Source: Veillonella parvula (GTDB lineage: Bacteria; Bacillota; Negativicutes; Veillonellales; Veillonellaceae). Taken from it: a stretch of DNA of 64,000 nucleotides. The translations under genes were made by a program, and so were the position numbers. The stretch spans positions 124,001 through 188,000 of the forward strand of contig NZ_CP138632.1 of NCBI RefSeq assembly GCF_036456085.1. Direction: 5' to 3'. This document shows positions 8,830 to 19,467 of the stretch, one piece after another. Positions within the stretch are counted from its first letter, which is position 1. Every line of letters begins with the position of its first letter. Under the pieces are notes generated by a model. It saw only the letters and a program-made list of their open reading frames with translations, did not search any database and was not told the DNA's origin.

Positions 8830-11139
8830 ATGAATTTACTCGAAGTTGGGATCCCTACCGTACCTCTCAGAGGTATGGTAGTATACCCGAATATCGTGAT
8901 TCACCTCGATATCGGTCGAGACAAATCCATTAAGGCGGTGGAAGCCGCAATGAATGAGGACCGCATTTTAGCCGTCGTAACTCAAAAAGATGATGCTGTA
9001 GATGCACCAACAGTTCATGATTTAGCCCAAATGGGTACATTAGTAAAAATTAAACAAATGTTGCGCTTACCAGGTGGTATAGTACGTGTTCTTGTAGAGG
9101 GCATCACTCGTATTCGTCTTATGAATATTACTAGCATGGACCCTTATTATATAGGAGACTATGAACGAGTGGCGTCTGAATTTGAAGACGATGTAGAGCT
9201 TGAAGCTTATCGTCGTTTGGTTCAAGCTAAATTTGGCGAATGGGCAGAAGAAGCTAAATCAGTTACTGATGAAGGTGTAACGCGCGTTATGGAATTACGC
9301 AATCCTTGTGAATTAGCTGACCAAGTTGCATTTCTATTGCCTATTAATAATTTGAAACGTCAAGAGTTACTTGAAGAATTATCTGTGGCTCGTCGTCTTA
9401 ACATGATTGTAGGCATTTTAAATATGGAATTACAAATCTCTGATTTGGAAAATTCCATCAATAATCAAGTGCGTCAATCTATGGAAAAAGCGCAGAAGGA
9501 ATATTTCTTGCGCGAAAAAATCCGCGTTATCCACGATGAGTTGGGTGATAAAGGGAATCCCGAGGAGGAGGCAGAAGAACTACGAGTTAAGTTAAAAGCA
9601 CTTAATCTAAGTGAAGACGTACATACGCGTATTGATAAAGAAATTTCTCGTTACAGCCGCATGCCTCAATTGATGCCGGAAGCAACAATTTTGCGCAATT
9701 ACCTAGATTGGGTATTGGCATTACCGTGGAACGAATTAACGGAAGATCGTTTAGATATTAAGGGCGCTCATGCTATGCTCGAGGCCGATCATTATGGCCT
9801 TGAAAAGGTTAAGAAACGCATTTTAGAATTTTTAGCGGTTCGTAAATTAACTGGTAAAAATAGTGGCTCTATTCTTTGTTTAGTAGGCCCACCGGGCGTT
9901 GGTAAAACCTCTTTGGCTACCTCTATTGCTAAAGCAATGAATCGTAAGTTTATCCGTGCATCCTTAGGTGGTGTTCGTGATGAAGCTGAAATTCGTGGAC
10001 ATCGACGTACTTATATTGGTGCTTTACCTGGTCGTATGATTCAGGGGTTAAAAAATGTAGGTACTAAGAATCCTGTATTTTTATTGGATGAAATTGATAA
10101 ATTAGCATCTGATTATAAAGGTGATCCATCTTCAGCGTTATTAGAAGTATTGGATCCAGAACAAAATAGCACATTTAGTGATCACTTTATCGAAGTACCG
10201 TTCGACTTCTCTGAAGTTTTCTGGATTACTACGGCTAATGTAGCATCTAATATTCCTGGTCCATTGTTAGATCGTATGGAAATTATTGAGTTGTCCAGCT
10301 ATATGGAAGAAGAAAAACTAGAAATTGCTAAGCGTTACTTAACACCTAAGCAAATTAAGAAAAATGGCCTTGAAGATTACAAGGTTAAATTATCTGATGC
10401 TGTGTTAAGAAAGGTAATTTCCGAATATACTCGCGAAGCAGGTGTTCGTACTTTAGAGAAAACAATTGCTAAGATTTGCCGTAAGATTGCTTTCAAAGTA
10501 GTTGAAGAAGGCGGAGACGCACCAAAAGTCACTACTAAGAATCTTCACGAATTCTTAGGCGCACCAATCTTTGTTGACCAAGAGCGAGAAAAGAAAGCAC
10601 AAGTTGGCTATGTAAATGGATTAGCTTGGACATCTGTTGGTGGTGTAGTATTACCATGTGAAGCTACAACTATGAATGGTACCGGTAAATTGGCTTTAAC
10701 TGGTAGCCTCGGCAAGGTTATGCAAGAGTCTGGTCAAGCAGCTATGAGTTATATTCGCCATAATGCAAAAGCTTTAAAGATTGAAGAAGATTTTTATAAA
10801 AAGCTTGATATTCACGTTCACTTGCCAGAAGGGGCAACCCCTAAAGATGGTCCTTCAGCAGGTATTACAATGACATTAGCTATGGTATCTATTTTGACTA
10901 ACCGCAAGATTCGTTCTGATATTGCCATGACTGGTGAAATCACATTGCGTGGCCGCGTATTACCAATAGGCGGCTTAAAAGAAAAATTATTAGCAGCCTT
11001 GTCTCATGGTATAAAAGAGGTATTGATTCCAAAAGGCAATGAAAAGGATATTGCAGAATTACCTGACATTGTGAAAGAGGGCCTCATCATTACGCCAGTT
11101 AAGACAATGGATGAAGTATTAGCAAAGGCACTTGTGTAA
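8830..11139 (+). CDS. lon: ATP-dependent protease Lon (LonA)
   Basis: 769 residues with the LonA layout: an N-terminal LAN substrate-binding domain (about 1-200), a coiled linker, an AAA+ domain with Walker A GPPGVGKT at 353-360, and a C-terminal protease domain. The catalytic dyad is Ser676 (in Asp-Gly-Pro-Ser-Ala-Gly) and Lys719 (in Gly-Gly-Leu-Lys-Glu-Lys). It degrades misfolded and some regulatory proteins in the cytoplasm. GGAGGAAGT precedes the ATG. Its stop codon overlaps the engB start by one base, so the two are translationally coupled, as lon-ysxC is in Bacillus. Confidence 0.98.
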   Translation: MNLLEVGIPTVPLRGMVVYPNIVIHLDIGRDKSIKAVEAAMNEDRILAVVTQKDDAVDAPTVHDLAQMGTLVKIKQMLRLPGGIVRVLVEGITRIRLMNITSMDPYYIGDYERVASEFEDDVELEAYRRLVQAKFGEWAEEAKSVTDEGVTRVMELRNPCELADQVAFLLPINNLKRQELLEELSVARRLNMIVGILNMELQISDLENSINNQVRQSMEKAQKEYFLREKIRVIHDELGDKGNPEEEAEELRVKLKALNLSEDVHTRIDKEISRYSRMPQLMPEATILRNYLDWVLALPWNELTEDRLDIKGAHAMLEADHYGLEKVKKRILEFLAVRKLTGKNSGSILCLVGPPGVGKTSLATSIAKAMNRKFIRASLGGVRDEAEIRGHRRTYIGALPGRMIQGLKNVGTKNPVFLLDEIDKLASDYKGDPSSALLEVLDPEQNSTFSDHFIEVPFDFSEVFWITTANVASNIPGPLLDRMEIIELSSYMEEEKLEIAKRYLTPKQIKKNGLEDYKVKLSDAVLRKVISEYTREAGVRTLEKTIAKICRKIAFKVVEEGGDAPKVTTKNLHEFLGAPIFVDQEREKKAQVGYVNGLAWTSVGGVVLPCEATTMNGTGKLALTGSLGKVMQESGQAAMSYIRHNAKALKIEEDFYKKLDIHVHLPEGATPKDGPSAGITMTLAMVSILTNRKIRSDIAMTGEITLRGRVLPIGGLKEKLLAALSHGIKEVLIPKGNEKDIAELPDIVKEGLIITPVKTMDEVLAKALV

Positions 11140-11837
11140 TGCAAAAGAAGAAAAAATCCACTAAACCAATGGGCCCAAAACCACAATATACACGAAAAGA
11201 ACCAAAGGGGCCTCGTATTATAGCGGCAAAATATAATACTTCCTGTGTGAAGGCGGATCAATATCCTGAAGGGGATACCGTAGAAATCGCCTTCCTTGGA
11301 CGCTCTAATGTGGGCAAGTCTTCGTTGATTAATTCTTTATGTAACTATCGTGGGTTAGCCCTCGTTAGTGGTCAGCCAGGTAAGACTAAGACGATAAACT
11401 ACTTTGATATTGAATCAAAAGAGGATATTTCTGAAACCGAGGAACGCAGATATAACTGGTTTCTCGTTGACCTTCCTGGTTATGGTTTTGCAAAGACAAA
11501 TAAAGGAAACCGCAATCTGTGGTCTTCCTTTATTGCCGATTATATTTTACATTCTGAACGATTGATGTTGTTGTGTTTACTTATCGATGGTCGCCATCCT
11601 GAAATGGCCATTGATAAGGTGGCCTTTGATTGGCTCGTCGAAGCCGGTGTTCCGTTACAAATTGTAGTGACCAAGGCCGATAAATTGACGGCTAAAGAAA
11701 AGTCTGCAAGCTTGTCTATTATTAAAGAGCTATATCCAACGGCTACCTCGCCGATTTTGTACAGCTCTTTAAAGCATACTGGACGTGAGCTTTTACAACA
11801 ACGAATCAATAAAATTTTGGTAGGAGATGAAGCATGA
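11139..11837 (+). CDS. ysxC: Ribosome-biogenesis GTPase EngB/YsxC
   Basis: 232 residues. The GTPase G1 motif GRSNVGKSS is at 54-62; G3 is Asp-Leu-Pro-Gly-Tyr-Gly and G4 Thr-Lys-Ala-Asp. EngB/YsxC proteins act in late assembly of the 50S subunit. The N-terminus carries about 30 extra, strongly basic residues before the conserved start of the domain, longer than the typical 195-200-residue family member. The ATG shares its first base with the lon stop codon. The next gene overlaps by four bases. Confidence 0.95.
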   Translation: MQKKKKSTKPMGPKPQYTRKEPKGPRIIAAKYNTSCVKADQYPEGDTVEIAFLGRSNVGKSSLINSLCNYRGLALVSGQPGKTKTINYFDIESKEDISETEERRYNWFLVDLPGYGFAKTNKGNRNLWSSFIADYILHSERLMLLCLLIDGRHPEMAIDKVAFDWLVEAGVPLQIVVTKADKLTAKEKSASLSIIKELYPTATSPILYSSLKHTGRELLQQRINKILVGDEA

Positions 11838-12805
11838 GTCAAACGAACGAATTAGAGATTATGGAACGCATTGCTCTAGATTTAGAGCATGTCGAAGAGT
11901 CTCTTGCATCATCTTTTAATACCGGTGCAGAGGACTTCAATGCACTGATTCGACCGTTATCAGCAGCAGGTGGTAAGCGTTTGCGCGCTCAATTGTGTCT
12001 ATTGATTGCTAATGCAGGTACATCTATAGAGCGTCAACGCATTAAAATTGCTGAGGCTGTTGAAATGCTTCATTTAGCAACACTTATCCATGATGATGTT
12101 TTAGATCAAGCTGAAATTCGCCGTGGGGAGGATACAATTCACATGCATAAAGGCAATAAGGTAGCTATCCTTAGTGGTGATTATTTATTTGCTAAAGCAT
12201 TTAAAATCGTATCTGAAATGACGAATATGAAGTATCTTCAAGTATTCTCTCATATTATTACATGCCTCGTAGAAGGTGAGTTCATGCAAATGGAAGATGT
12301 ATATCGCATCGATCAAGGCATAGAGCGTTATATGACAAAGACGCAAAAGAAAACAGCAGACTTCATGGAAGGCTGTATGGAGCTTGGTGGTCTCTTAGGA
12401 GATTGGCAAGAGGATGAAATCATAGAGTTGAAAAAATATGGTCATGCATTAGGCATGGCATTCCAAATTACAGACGATATTATGGATTATCGTGAAACAG
12501 CGGAAACAACGGGAAAGCCTGTAGGGAATGATCTTCGAGAGGGACTATTGACGTATCCGTTATTAAGCATCGTTAACGATGGTAATAAAGATAAATTGCT
12601 TGAAGATATTAAAGGCTTAAATAATGGTGGTAATGAGCAAGACATTATTGATTATGTTATTGCTCAAGGTGGAATTGATAATACATTAGCTGTAGCTGAT
12701 AAATATTGTAAAGATGCTCTAGCGGCACTCGCTGCAGTGCGTGATTTCTCAGGGAAGGAATTCCTTGTGATGGCTGTAGAAAATCTGGCTGATAGAAAGG
12801 TATAA
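11834..12805 (+). CDS. Trans-polyprenyl diphosphate synthase (heptaprenyl/octaprenyl type)
   Basis: 323 residues of the all-trans isoprenyl diphosphate synthase family. The two aspartate-rich Mg2+-binding motifs are Asp87-Asp-Val-Leu-Asp91 and Asp214-Asp-Ile-Met-Asp218. The length and the Gly-Gly-Lys-Arg-Leu-Arg region match long-chain synthases that condense isopentenyl diphosphate units onto farnesyl diphosphate to make the quinone side chain. The chain length cannot be read with confidence. The start overlaps the ysxC stop (ATGA), and tatC follows after one base. Confidence 0.9.
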   Translation: MSQTNELEIMERIALDLEHVEESLASSFNTGAEDFNALIRPLSAAGGKRLRAQLCLLIANAGTSIERQRIKIAEAVEMLHLATLIHDDVLDQAEIRRGEDTIHMHKGNKVAILSGDYLFAKAFKIVSEMTNMKYLQVFSHIITCLVEGEFMQMEDVYRIDQGIERYMTKTQKKTADFMEGCMELGGLLGDWQEDEIIELKKYGHALGMAFQITDDIMDYRETAETTGKPVGNDLREGLLTYPLLSIVNDGNKDKLLEDIKGLNNGGNEQDIIDYVIAQGGIDNTLAVADKYCKDALAALAAVRDFSGKEFLVMAVENLADRKV

Positions 12806-12806
12806 T

Positions 12807-13697
12807 ATGGAACCATTCGAACCAAAATCGGATTTCGAATATCCCATGCAAAAACCTTCTTTTGATAGTGTAGTTCGTCAAAAACGGCGTGAAGCAGAAC
12901 AAAAGTCTGAGCAAGAACGATATAAGGTGGCAACTCAACACATTCCTGAGGATGTGGAAGATGAACCAGTTTATACGGCTATAGAGCAGAAGATGATGGA
13001 TGAAGCAAGGGAATTGTCTCTTGTAGGACATCTTTCAGAGCTGCGAAAACGATTGATTATAATAGCTGTAGCAGTTATTGTGGGAACTTGTATTTCTTAT
13101 TATTATGTAGACTTATTATTGGAAATACTCCTAAAACCGGCTGGCAAGCTCTATTATATGAGACCTACTGAAGCATTTTTTACATATATGAAGGTGTCTG
13201 TTGTAGGTGGCTTAGTCATAGCCGCTCCCATTATATTGCATCAGATTTGGCTATTTGTTAAGCCTGCACTAACTGTGCGAGAAAAGCAGCTATCTAACTG
13301 GATCTTACCAGTAGCAATTGGTCTATTCGGGATAGGTATTGTATTTTCTTATTTTCTCGTATTGCCTGCAGCGGTAAAGTTCTTTATGGGCTTTGCTACA
13401 GATGAATTACAACCGATGTTTTCTATTGGTCAGTATATGGACTTTGTATTATCCTTTGTACTGCCCTTTGGATTTATCTTTGAGTTGCCGTTGATCTTAA
13501 TTATTTTGGGATATTTCAACTTAATTACATCACGCTTTTTAAAAACGAAGCGAAAGATATTTATTCTTATATCCTTTATCATAGGTGCTGTCATTTCACC
13601 TACACCGGATATGTTCTCGCAAACGATGATTGCATTACCTATGATATTGCTATATGAAACAAGCCTATTTGTATTGGCTAAGATTATGAAGCGCTAA
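12807..13697 (+). CDS. tatC: Sec-independent protein translocase TatC with long N-terminal extension
   Basis: 296 residues. The core from about residue 72 (His-Leu-Ser-Glu-Leu-Arg-Lys-Arg) has six membrane segments and is clearly TatC, the receptor of the twin-arginine translocase that exports folded proteins. The first 70 or so residues are a charged, Lys/Glu/Gln-rich cytoplasmic extension not found in the usual 240-260-residue TatC. A start at the internal Met-Met (about residue 63) would remove it, but that site has no clear ribosome site, whereas ATG 12807 follows GAAAGG and starts one base after the previous stop. No tatA or tatB lies in the window. Confidence 0.93.
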   Translation: MEPFEPKSDFEYPMQKPSFDSVVRQKRREAEQKSEQERYKVATQHIPEDVEDEPVYTAIEQKMMDEARELSLVGHLSELRKRLIIIAVAVIVGTCISYYYVDLLLEILLKPAGKLYYMRPTEAFFTYMKVSVVGGLVIAAPIILHQIWLFVKPALTVREKQLSNWILPVAIGLFGIGIVFSYFLVLPAAVKFFMGFATDELQPMFSIGQYMDFVLSFVLPFGFIFELPLILIILGYFNLITSRFLKTKRKIFILISFIIGAVISPTPDMFSQTMIALPMILLYETSLFVLAKIMKR

Positions 13698-13717
13698 GGA
13701 GTCTTTTAGGAGGAACG

Positions 13718-16375
13718 ATGAAAACCTACGAAAATTTAACCACATATAATCCTGGTGAAATAGAAGGCAAATGGTATTCTTATTGGGAAAATCAAGGATA
13801 CTTTCACGAAGAAGTAGACACGAATAAAGAGCCATTTAGTATCGTATTACCACCTCCTAATGTAACTGGTATGTTGCATATGGGGCATGCCCTTGATAAC
13901 ACATTACAAGACATCCTCATCCGTTTCAAACGCATGCAAGGCTACAATGTATTGTGGATGCCAGGTACAGACCACGCTGGTATTGCTACACAAATCAAAG
14001 TAGAAGAGATGCTTGCTAAAGAAGAAGGAAAATCTCGCTATGATTTGGGCCGTGAAAAATTCGTAGAGCGCGTGTGGGAATGGAAAAAAGAATATGGTGA
14101 TACTATTGTAAAACAAATCCGTAGCCTTGGCGCATCCTGTGATTGGAACCGTGAGCGATTTACTTTGGATGAAGGGTATTACCATGCAGTGCGCGAAGTA
14201 TTTGTAAGCCTTTATGAAAAAGGTTTGATCTATCGCGGTGAACGCATCATCAACTGGTGTCCTCGTTGTGCCACTGCGTTATCTGATGTTGAAGTTGAGC
14301 ATGAAGACGAACATGGCCATTTATGGCATATTAAATATCCTGTAAAAGGTGAAGATAATCGTTTTGTTGTTGTTGCTACAACTCGTCCAGAAACAATGTT
14401 TGGTGACGTAGCAGTAGCAGTAAATCCTGATGATGATCGTTATAAAGATCTCATTGGTAAAACATTGATCTTGCCATTTGTTAATCGAGAAATTCCTGTA
14501 ATTGCCGATGACTATGTAGATGCTAGCTTCGGTACAGGCTGTGTAAAAATTACACCTGCTCATGACCCTAATGACTTTGAAATGGGCCAACGTCATAATT
14601 TGGAATCCATCGTTGTTATGAACAATGATGCAACAATGAATGAAGGTGCTGGCAAATTTAATGGCTTACCTCGTGAAGAAGCGCGTAAACAAGTAGTAGC
14701 AGAACTTAAAGAATTAGGCCTACTTGAAAAAATTGATGATCATGACCATGCAGTAGGTCATTGCTCCCGTTGTAATACAATCATCGAACCAATGGTATCT
14801 AAACAATGGTTCGTAGATATGAAACCATTGGCAGAGCCCGCTCTTAAGGTTGTTAAAGACCACGAAGTAGAGTTCGTTCCTGAACGTTTTACAAAAACAT
14901 ATGTGAACTGGCTTGAAAATATCCGCGATTGGACGATTTCTCGTCAATTGTGGTGGGGCCATCGCATTCCTGCATGGTATTGTGATAACTGTGGTGAAAC
15001 TATCGTTAGCCGTGAAGATATTACAGAATGTCCTCATTGCCACGGTCATGTTACACAAGATCCAGATGTTCTTGATACATGGTTTAGCTCTGGTTTATGG
15101 CCGTTTGCCACAATGGGTTGGCCTAAGCAAACTCCAGAACTTAAACAATGGTATCCAACAAGTGTGCTTGTAACTGGTTACGATATTATCTTCTTCTGGG
15201 TTGCTCGTATGATCTTTATGGCTCTTGAGTTTGAACATGAAATTCCCTTTAAACATGTATTTATTCATGGTCTTGTTCGCGATAGCCAGGGCCGTAAAAT
15301 GAGTAAATCTTTGGGCAATGGTATTAATCCGCTTGAAGTTATCGACCAATATGGTGCTGATGCATTGCGCTTTACTCTTGTAACTGGCAACACACCTGGT
15401 AACGATATGCGTTTCTATATGGAACGTGTTGAGGCTAACCGTAACTTTGCCAATAAGATTTGGAATGCATCAAAATTTGTATTGATGAACCTTACAAATT
15501 ATGATGAAAGTTTTGTTCCAACAGCAGATGATTTGACATTAGCAGACCAATGGATTGTTCAAAAATACAATGAAACCGTACAAAGCGTAACATCTAATCT
15601 CGATAAATTCGAACTTGGTGAAGCTGCAAGCTCCGTATATGATTTCATTTGGAATACGTACTGCGATTGGTACATTGAATTAGCGAAACCTCGTTTGTAT
15701 AGTGAAAGCAACGAACGTGATCGTCGTACAGTTCAATATTTACTTGTAACAATCTTACGTCATATGCTCGAATTATTACATCCATTCATGCCGTTCGTAA
15801 CTGAACATATTTGGCAACATTTGCCACACGAAGGGGACAGCATCGTTGTTACTAAATGGCCTGAAGCATTGAAATTCGATAATCTTGAAGGGGCAGCACG
15901 TCAAATGGAAGTTATGATGGATGCTATCAAAGGTATTCGTAACATGCGTGCTGAAATGAATGTGCCTTTAGGTAAAAAAGCTGAGGTTATCGTAGCGCCA
16001 ACAGATGAAGCATTAGCTAAAACTGTAGCAGAACATAGTGACTACTTCGTAACATTGGCTTGGGCTGAGAAAGTAACAATTCTTAGTACCGATGATCCAA
16101 AACCAGAAAATGCGACTGTAACCGTTGTCAATGGTATGGAAGTATATCTCTTACTTAAAGACTTGATTGACGGTGAAAAAGAAAGAGAGCGTATTGCAAA
16201 GGAAAAAATCCAAATGGAAAAAGAAATTTCTCGTTTGGAAGGTAAATTGTCTAACCAAGGCTTCTTAGCAAAAGCGCCTGAAGCTGTAGTAGCAAAAGAA
16301 AAAGAAAAGTTAGAAGAATATAAACAAAAACAACAAGCGTTATTGGAACGTGAAGCGTTCCTTGAAACCTTATAA
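13718..16375 (+). CDS. valS: Valyl-tRNA synthetase
   Basis: 885 residues, class I synthetase. The HIGH motif appears as His-Met-Gly-His at 54-57 and KMSKS at 527-531. The editing CP1 domain lies between them, with the anticodon-binding domain and a C-terminal coiled coil rich in Glu/Lys that is typical of ValRS. It charges tRNA-Val and hydrolyses mischarged Thr-tRNA-Val. The ribosome site AGGAGG stands just before the ATG. The gap to tatC is 20 bases, too short for a T-box leader. Confidence 0.98.
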   Translation: MKTYENLTTYNPGEIEGKWYSYWENQGYFHEEVDTNKEPFSIVLPPPNVTGMLHMGHALDNTLQDILIRFKRMQGYNVLWMPGTDHAGIATQIKVEEMLAKEEGKSRYDLGREKFVERVWEWKKEYGDTIVKQIRSLGASCDWNRERFTLDEGYYHAVREVFVSLYEKGLIYRGERIINWCPRCATALSDVEVEHEDEHGHLWHIKYPVKGEDNRFVVVATTRPETMFGDVAVAVNPDDDRYKDLIGKTLILPFVNREIPVIADDYVDASFGTGCVKITPAHDPNDFEMGQRHNLESIVVMNNDATMNEGAGKFNGLPREEARKQVVAELKELGLLEKIDDHDHAVGHCSRCNTIIEPMVSKQWFVDMKPLAEPALKVVKDHEVEFVPERFTKTYVNWLENIRDWTISRQLWWGHRIPAWYCDNCGETIVSREDITECPHCHGHVTQDPDVLDTWFSSGLWPFATMGWPKQTPELKQWYPTSVLVTGYDIIFFWVARMIFMALEFEHEIPFKHVFIHGLVRDSQGRKMSKSLGNGINPLEVIDQYGADALRFTLVTGNTPGNDMRFYMERVEANRNFANKIWNASKFVLMNLTNYDESFVPTADDLTLADQWIVQKYNETVQSVTSNLDKFELGEAASSVYDFIWNTYCDWYIELAKPRLYSESNERDRRTVQYLLVTILRHMLELLHPFMPFVTEHIWQHLPHEGDSIVVTKWPEALKFDNLEGAARQMEVMMDAIKGIRNMRAEMNVPLGKKAEVIVAPTDEALAKTVAEHSDYFVTLAWAEKVTILSTDDPKPENATVTVVNGMEVYLLLKDLIDGEKERERIAKEKIQMEKEISRLEGKLSNQGFLAKAPEAVVAKEKEKLEEYKQKQQALLEREAFLETL

Positions 16376-16387
16376 TAGGAGGTTTAT

Positions 16388-17695
16388 ATGACATATCAGG
16401 AGGCCTTAGCCTATTTGGAGCAGGCATCTTCATTTGGTATTAAACCTGGCCTTGAACGAATTACGGCTCTTATGGATGTGTTAGGGAATCCACAAGAAGA
16501 TTATAAAATTGTTCATGTTACAGGTACAAATGGTAAGGGCTCGGTTACCTCATATATTTCCTACGCACTGTTTACAAGTGGATTACGGGTGGGGCGATTT
16601 ACATCGCCTCACCTTCAATCCTATACGGAGCGTATTCAAATTAATGATGGAAATATAACAGAGGAAGCCTTTGGAAAATTAATTAGTCGCGTAAAGATTG
16701 CAGTAGATACTATTATTAGTAATGGAATAGAAGCGCCAACACAATTTGAAATATTAACAGCTGCCGCATTTTTATTCTTTAAGGATCAAGGTGTCGACTA
16801 TGCTGTAGTAGAAGTTGGTTTAGGTGGCTTACTAGATTCTACTAATATCGTGACTCCAAAAGTATCTGTTATTACTAATGTAACAATAGATCATCAAGCA
16901 TATTGTGGTGATACTGTCGAGGAAATTGCACGCCATAAAGCGGGGATTATCAAATCTAAAGTGCCTGTAGTGACAGCTGCACAAGATACACCTCTTAATG
17001 TTATTGAGGACGTAGCTAAAAAACAACATGCTAAGCTTTATGTTTTTAATAAAGATTTTGGTATCGATAGCCGTAGCGCTGTAACGGGTGGTCAAATGAT
17101 TACGGTTAGTTCTAACGATGCTGCACCTGCTATGCTGTTTACGACGATGGCTGGCATTCATCAATCTGTAAATCTCGCTTGTGCATTGATGGCCGTACGC
17201 CTGTTGATGAAAGAGGATACGAACATCAGTGAAGAAACGATGCGTGAAGGATTTGCCCGCACTACGTGGGCGGGGCGCTTTGAAGTTAAACGAGGCTTAG
17301 ATCGTACCTTTATATTTGACGGTGCTCACAATGCGGCAGGGGCTGAGTCTTTTGCCATGACGTACAATGAACTATTTAAGGACACACCGAAAACGGTGGT
17401 AATGGCTATCCTTAAAGATAAAGACCAAGAGGCTATTATTCGTGAAGTGGTTAAATCTGGCGACACAGTCCTCGTTGTACCTGCACCAACAGATAGAACA
17501 GAGGTACCTGAAAACTTGGTTGAAGTGATTCGCCGTACTGTACCTAAGGTGACGGCTCAAACTGCAGAATCTGTTGAGGCTGCATTAGCATTGGCATACA
17601 AACATACAAAGACTGGTGATATCATTGCTGTATGTGGTTCTTTATATATTCTAGGGGATGCTCGTCAGTGGTTTTTCCATGAGATGAGTCATTGA
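16388..17695 (+). CDS. folC: Folylpolyglutamate synthase / dihydrofolate synthase
   Basis: 435 residues of the Mur-ligase superfamily. The ATP-binding loop Thr-Gly-Thr-Asn-Gly-Lys-Gly-Ser is at 45-52, and the C-terminal ligase domain carries Phe-Asp-Gly-Ala-His-Asn. FolC adds glutamate to dihydropteroate and to folates. It lies 12 bases after valS with TAGGAGG before the ATG; the valS-folC order is widespread in Firmicutes. Confidence 0.96.
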   Translation: MTYQEALAYLEQASSFGIKPGLERITALMDVLGNPQEDYKIVHVTGTNGKGSVTSYISYALFTSGLRVGRFTSPHLQSYTERIQINDGNITEEAFGKLISRVKIAVDTIISNGIEAPTQFEILTAAAFLFFKDQGVDYAVVEVGLGGLLDSTNIVTPKVSVITNVTIDHQAYCGDTVEEIARHKAGIIKSKVPVVTAAQDTPLNVIEDVAKKQHAKLYVFNKDFGIDSRSAVTGGQMITVSSNDAAPAMLFTTMAGIHQSVNLACALMAVRLLMKEDTNISEETMREGFARTTWAGRFEVKRGLDRTFIFDGAHNAAGAESFAMTYNELFKDTPKTVVMAILKDKDQEAIIREVVKSGDTVLVVPAPTDRTEVPENLVEVIRRTVPKVTAQTAESVEAALALAYKHTKTGDIIAVCGSLYILGDARQWFFHEMSH

Positions 17696-17704
17696 GGTGA
17701 GAAT

Positions 17705-18943
17705 ATGGAACTCTCACTCATTCCTAATCAGAAACGACTTACCTTTTATATTGAACGATTAATCTATGGTGTCGTTATTGCGATGCCTCTTCAACCAATG
17801 GTAGGAGATGTACTTCTCTGGTTGGCTATAGGTTTGGCATTATATGATTTAATTTCTAGTAAATCATTGAGTTTGCCGACAGGTTATTTATCTTGGACTG
17901 TTATGATCTTTGTTATCTGGACAGGTATATCGTCGTTAATGTCCCCAAACTGGGATTGGTCTATTCAGAGCTGGTTCTACCAAATTGTAGCGGGTGGGGG
18001 CATGTACTATTTAGTTCGTACCTATATTCGAACACCTAAACAGTGGAACTATTTTCTTCGTGCCTTTTTAGGTACAGCCGTTCTTGTATGCATTATTGGG
18101 GCCTATCAGTATATATTTGTTCCTAATATACATATAAAAGAATGGGTAGATGCAGCACAATTCCCTAAATTGATGCGTCGAATGGCGTCTACATTGCAAA
18201 ATCCTAATTTGCTAGGGGCTTATCTGTTGATGGTACTAAGTGTATGTATTAGCTATATTCTTGTTTATATGAAAGAGAATCGTACTCGTGAAGTTGTTAC
18301 AATGCTGATCATTGGTGTTGTACTATTTCTAACGATGTTATTAACCTATTCGCGTGGTATTTGGATTAGTTTTGCGGCCATGATTCTGTATTGGGCTATT
18401 TTCGTAGAACGAAGACTATTCTTATCCTTGTTAGTGGTACCGTTAATTCTATACTTCTATGAAGGGGAAGTTGCTTCACGACTTTGGTCTATATTCCAAG
18501 GTCATGATACGTCATCAGATCTTCGCTGGGCTCTATGGGATAGCACAATGTATATCGTACGAGAAAATCCAATCTTTGGTATTGGGTGGAATACATTCTA
18601 CTTAGTTTATCCAGAGTATAACTATTACATTCAAGGTCCTAATGTGTTGATGTATCATGCCCATAATTTATATTTAAACATATTGGCTGAAACAGGTATT
18701 CCTGGCTTGCTATCATTCCTAGCAGTTATCGTCGGTCATGTTATTACATCTGTTCGTTTGAAAGGGGATATGTTCCGACAAGCTGCACAGATAGGTATAG
18801 GCGCTTTAGCTATCGGAGTTCTTTTTAGTGGATTGTCTGATTTTGAGCTCTATAGCCATCAAGTTACTATTGTTTTTTGGCAACTCCTTGGTTGGGTTGG
18901 GGCCTTTGTGAAAGTACAACTTTCCACAAAGGCCCATATGTAA
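17705..18943 (+). CDS. O-antigen ligase / Wzy-like polytopic membrane protein
   Basis: 412 residues with about 10-12 hydrophobic segments. The family signature of the Wzy_C/O-antigen ligase group is visible: Thr-Tyr-Ser-Arg-Gly-Ile-Trp in the middle, and a periplasmic loop with His-Ala-His-Asn-Leu-Tyr-Leu-Asn followed by Ala-Glu-Thr-Gly-Ile. Such enzymes join or polymerise glycans on the outer face of the inner membrane, for example O-antigen onto lipid A-core. This suits a diderm Negativicute that makes lipopolysaccharide. Ligase and polymerase cannot be told apart by sequence alone. It starts 9 bases after folC and is the last gene of the run that begins at lon. Confidence 0.8.
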   Translation: MELSLIPNQKRLTFYIERLIYGVVIAMPLQPMVGDVLLWLAIGLALYDLISSKSLSLPTGYLSWTVMIFVIWTGISSLMSPNWDWSIQSWFYQIVAGGGMYYLVRTYIRTPKQWNYFLRAFLGTAVLVCIIGAYQYIFVPNIHIKEWVDAAQFPKLMRRMASTLQNPNLLGAYLLMVLSVCISYILVYMKENRTREVVTMLIIGVVLFLTMLLTYSRGIWISFAAMILYWAIFVERRLFLSLLVVPLILYFYEGEVASRLWSIFQGHDTSSDLRWALWDSTMYIVRENPIFGIGWNTFYLVYPEYNYYIQGPNVLMYHAHNLYLNILAETGIPGLLSFLAVIVGHVITSVRLKGDMFRQAAQIGIGALAIGVLFSGLSDFELYSHQVTIVFWQLLGWVGAFVKVQLSTKAHM

Positions 18944-19044
18944 AAGGTATATTTTGTATAATTAGTAAGTTTTATGGTAGCGATACAATTTCATAGTATG
19001 GTATAATTTATACATACCTTAGCAGGGTAAGCTTAAGTATATTT

Positions 19045-19106
19045 AACCGGTTTTCTAATGTTAGAATAATTGAACATTATTGCTTGCATTTGAAAACCGG
19101 TTTTTT
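19045..19106 (+). terminator. Nested (two-stem) terminator-like hairpin
   Basis: Outer arms AACCGGTTTTC (19045-19055) and GAAAACCGGTT (19092-19102) are exact reverse complements, followed by T residues. The 36-base loop contains a second perfect 7-bp hairpin, TAATGTT (19056-19062) and AACATTA (19073-19079). It probably ends the lon-to-O-antigen-ligase transcription unit. Confidence 0.75.
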
Positions 19107-19361
19107 GTATATCTATATTTTTATAGGAGGTGTAGCGGTCAGTTTCTGTATATATTATTTCTTTATTATATTGATAAGGCTCTATATGTTGTATTGAGAT
19201 AGTTCGATATACATAAAAAACAACAATATATACTATTAAATTGATAATTCCTGTGAGTTATATCGGTGTGAATAAAACTTATGTGAAAATGTAAAAACCT
19301 ATGCGTTTTGGTCATAATGCACAGTCGGAGTGTGATAAAAAATACATTTTAGTAATATAAG
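19107..19361. other. Intergenic AT-rich stretch with no gene seen
   Basis: This stretch between the nested hairpin and the CoA-transferase promoter has no open frame with a ribosome site worth calling, no tRNA and no recognised riboswitch. It contains one isolated AGGAGGTG, followed only by a very short frame. Confidence 0.5.
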
Positions 19362-19390
19362 TTGACAATACATTGGATGTGGACTACGAT
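19362..19390 (+). promoter_or_regulatory. Sigma-70 type promoter for the succinate CoA-transferase/mutase unit
   Basis: TTGACA (19362-19367), 17-base spacer, TACGAT (19385-19390). The predicted transcript start is about 70 bases before the CoA-transferase ATG. Confidence 0.7.
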
Positions 19391-19467
19391 GAAGTCGGTT
19401 TAAGGAACGTATTAGACCAAAGAGATTCAATTGTCGTTTAACAATGTTACTCTTAAAGGAGATGGTT

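Noticed and set aside
13698-13717. T-box leader before valS (also considered for hisS and aspS)
   Set aside because: The gaps are 20 bases or less, with no room for a T-box.
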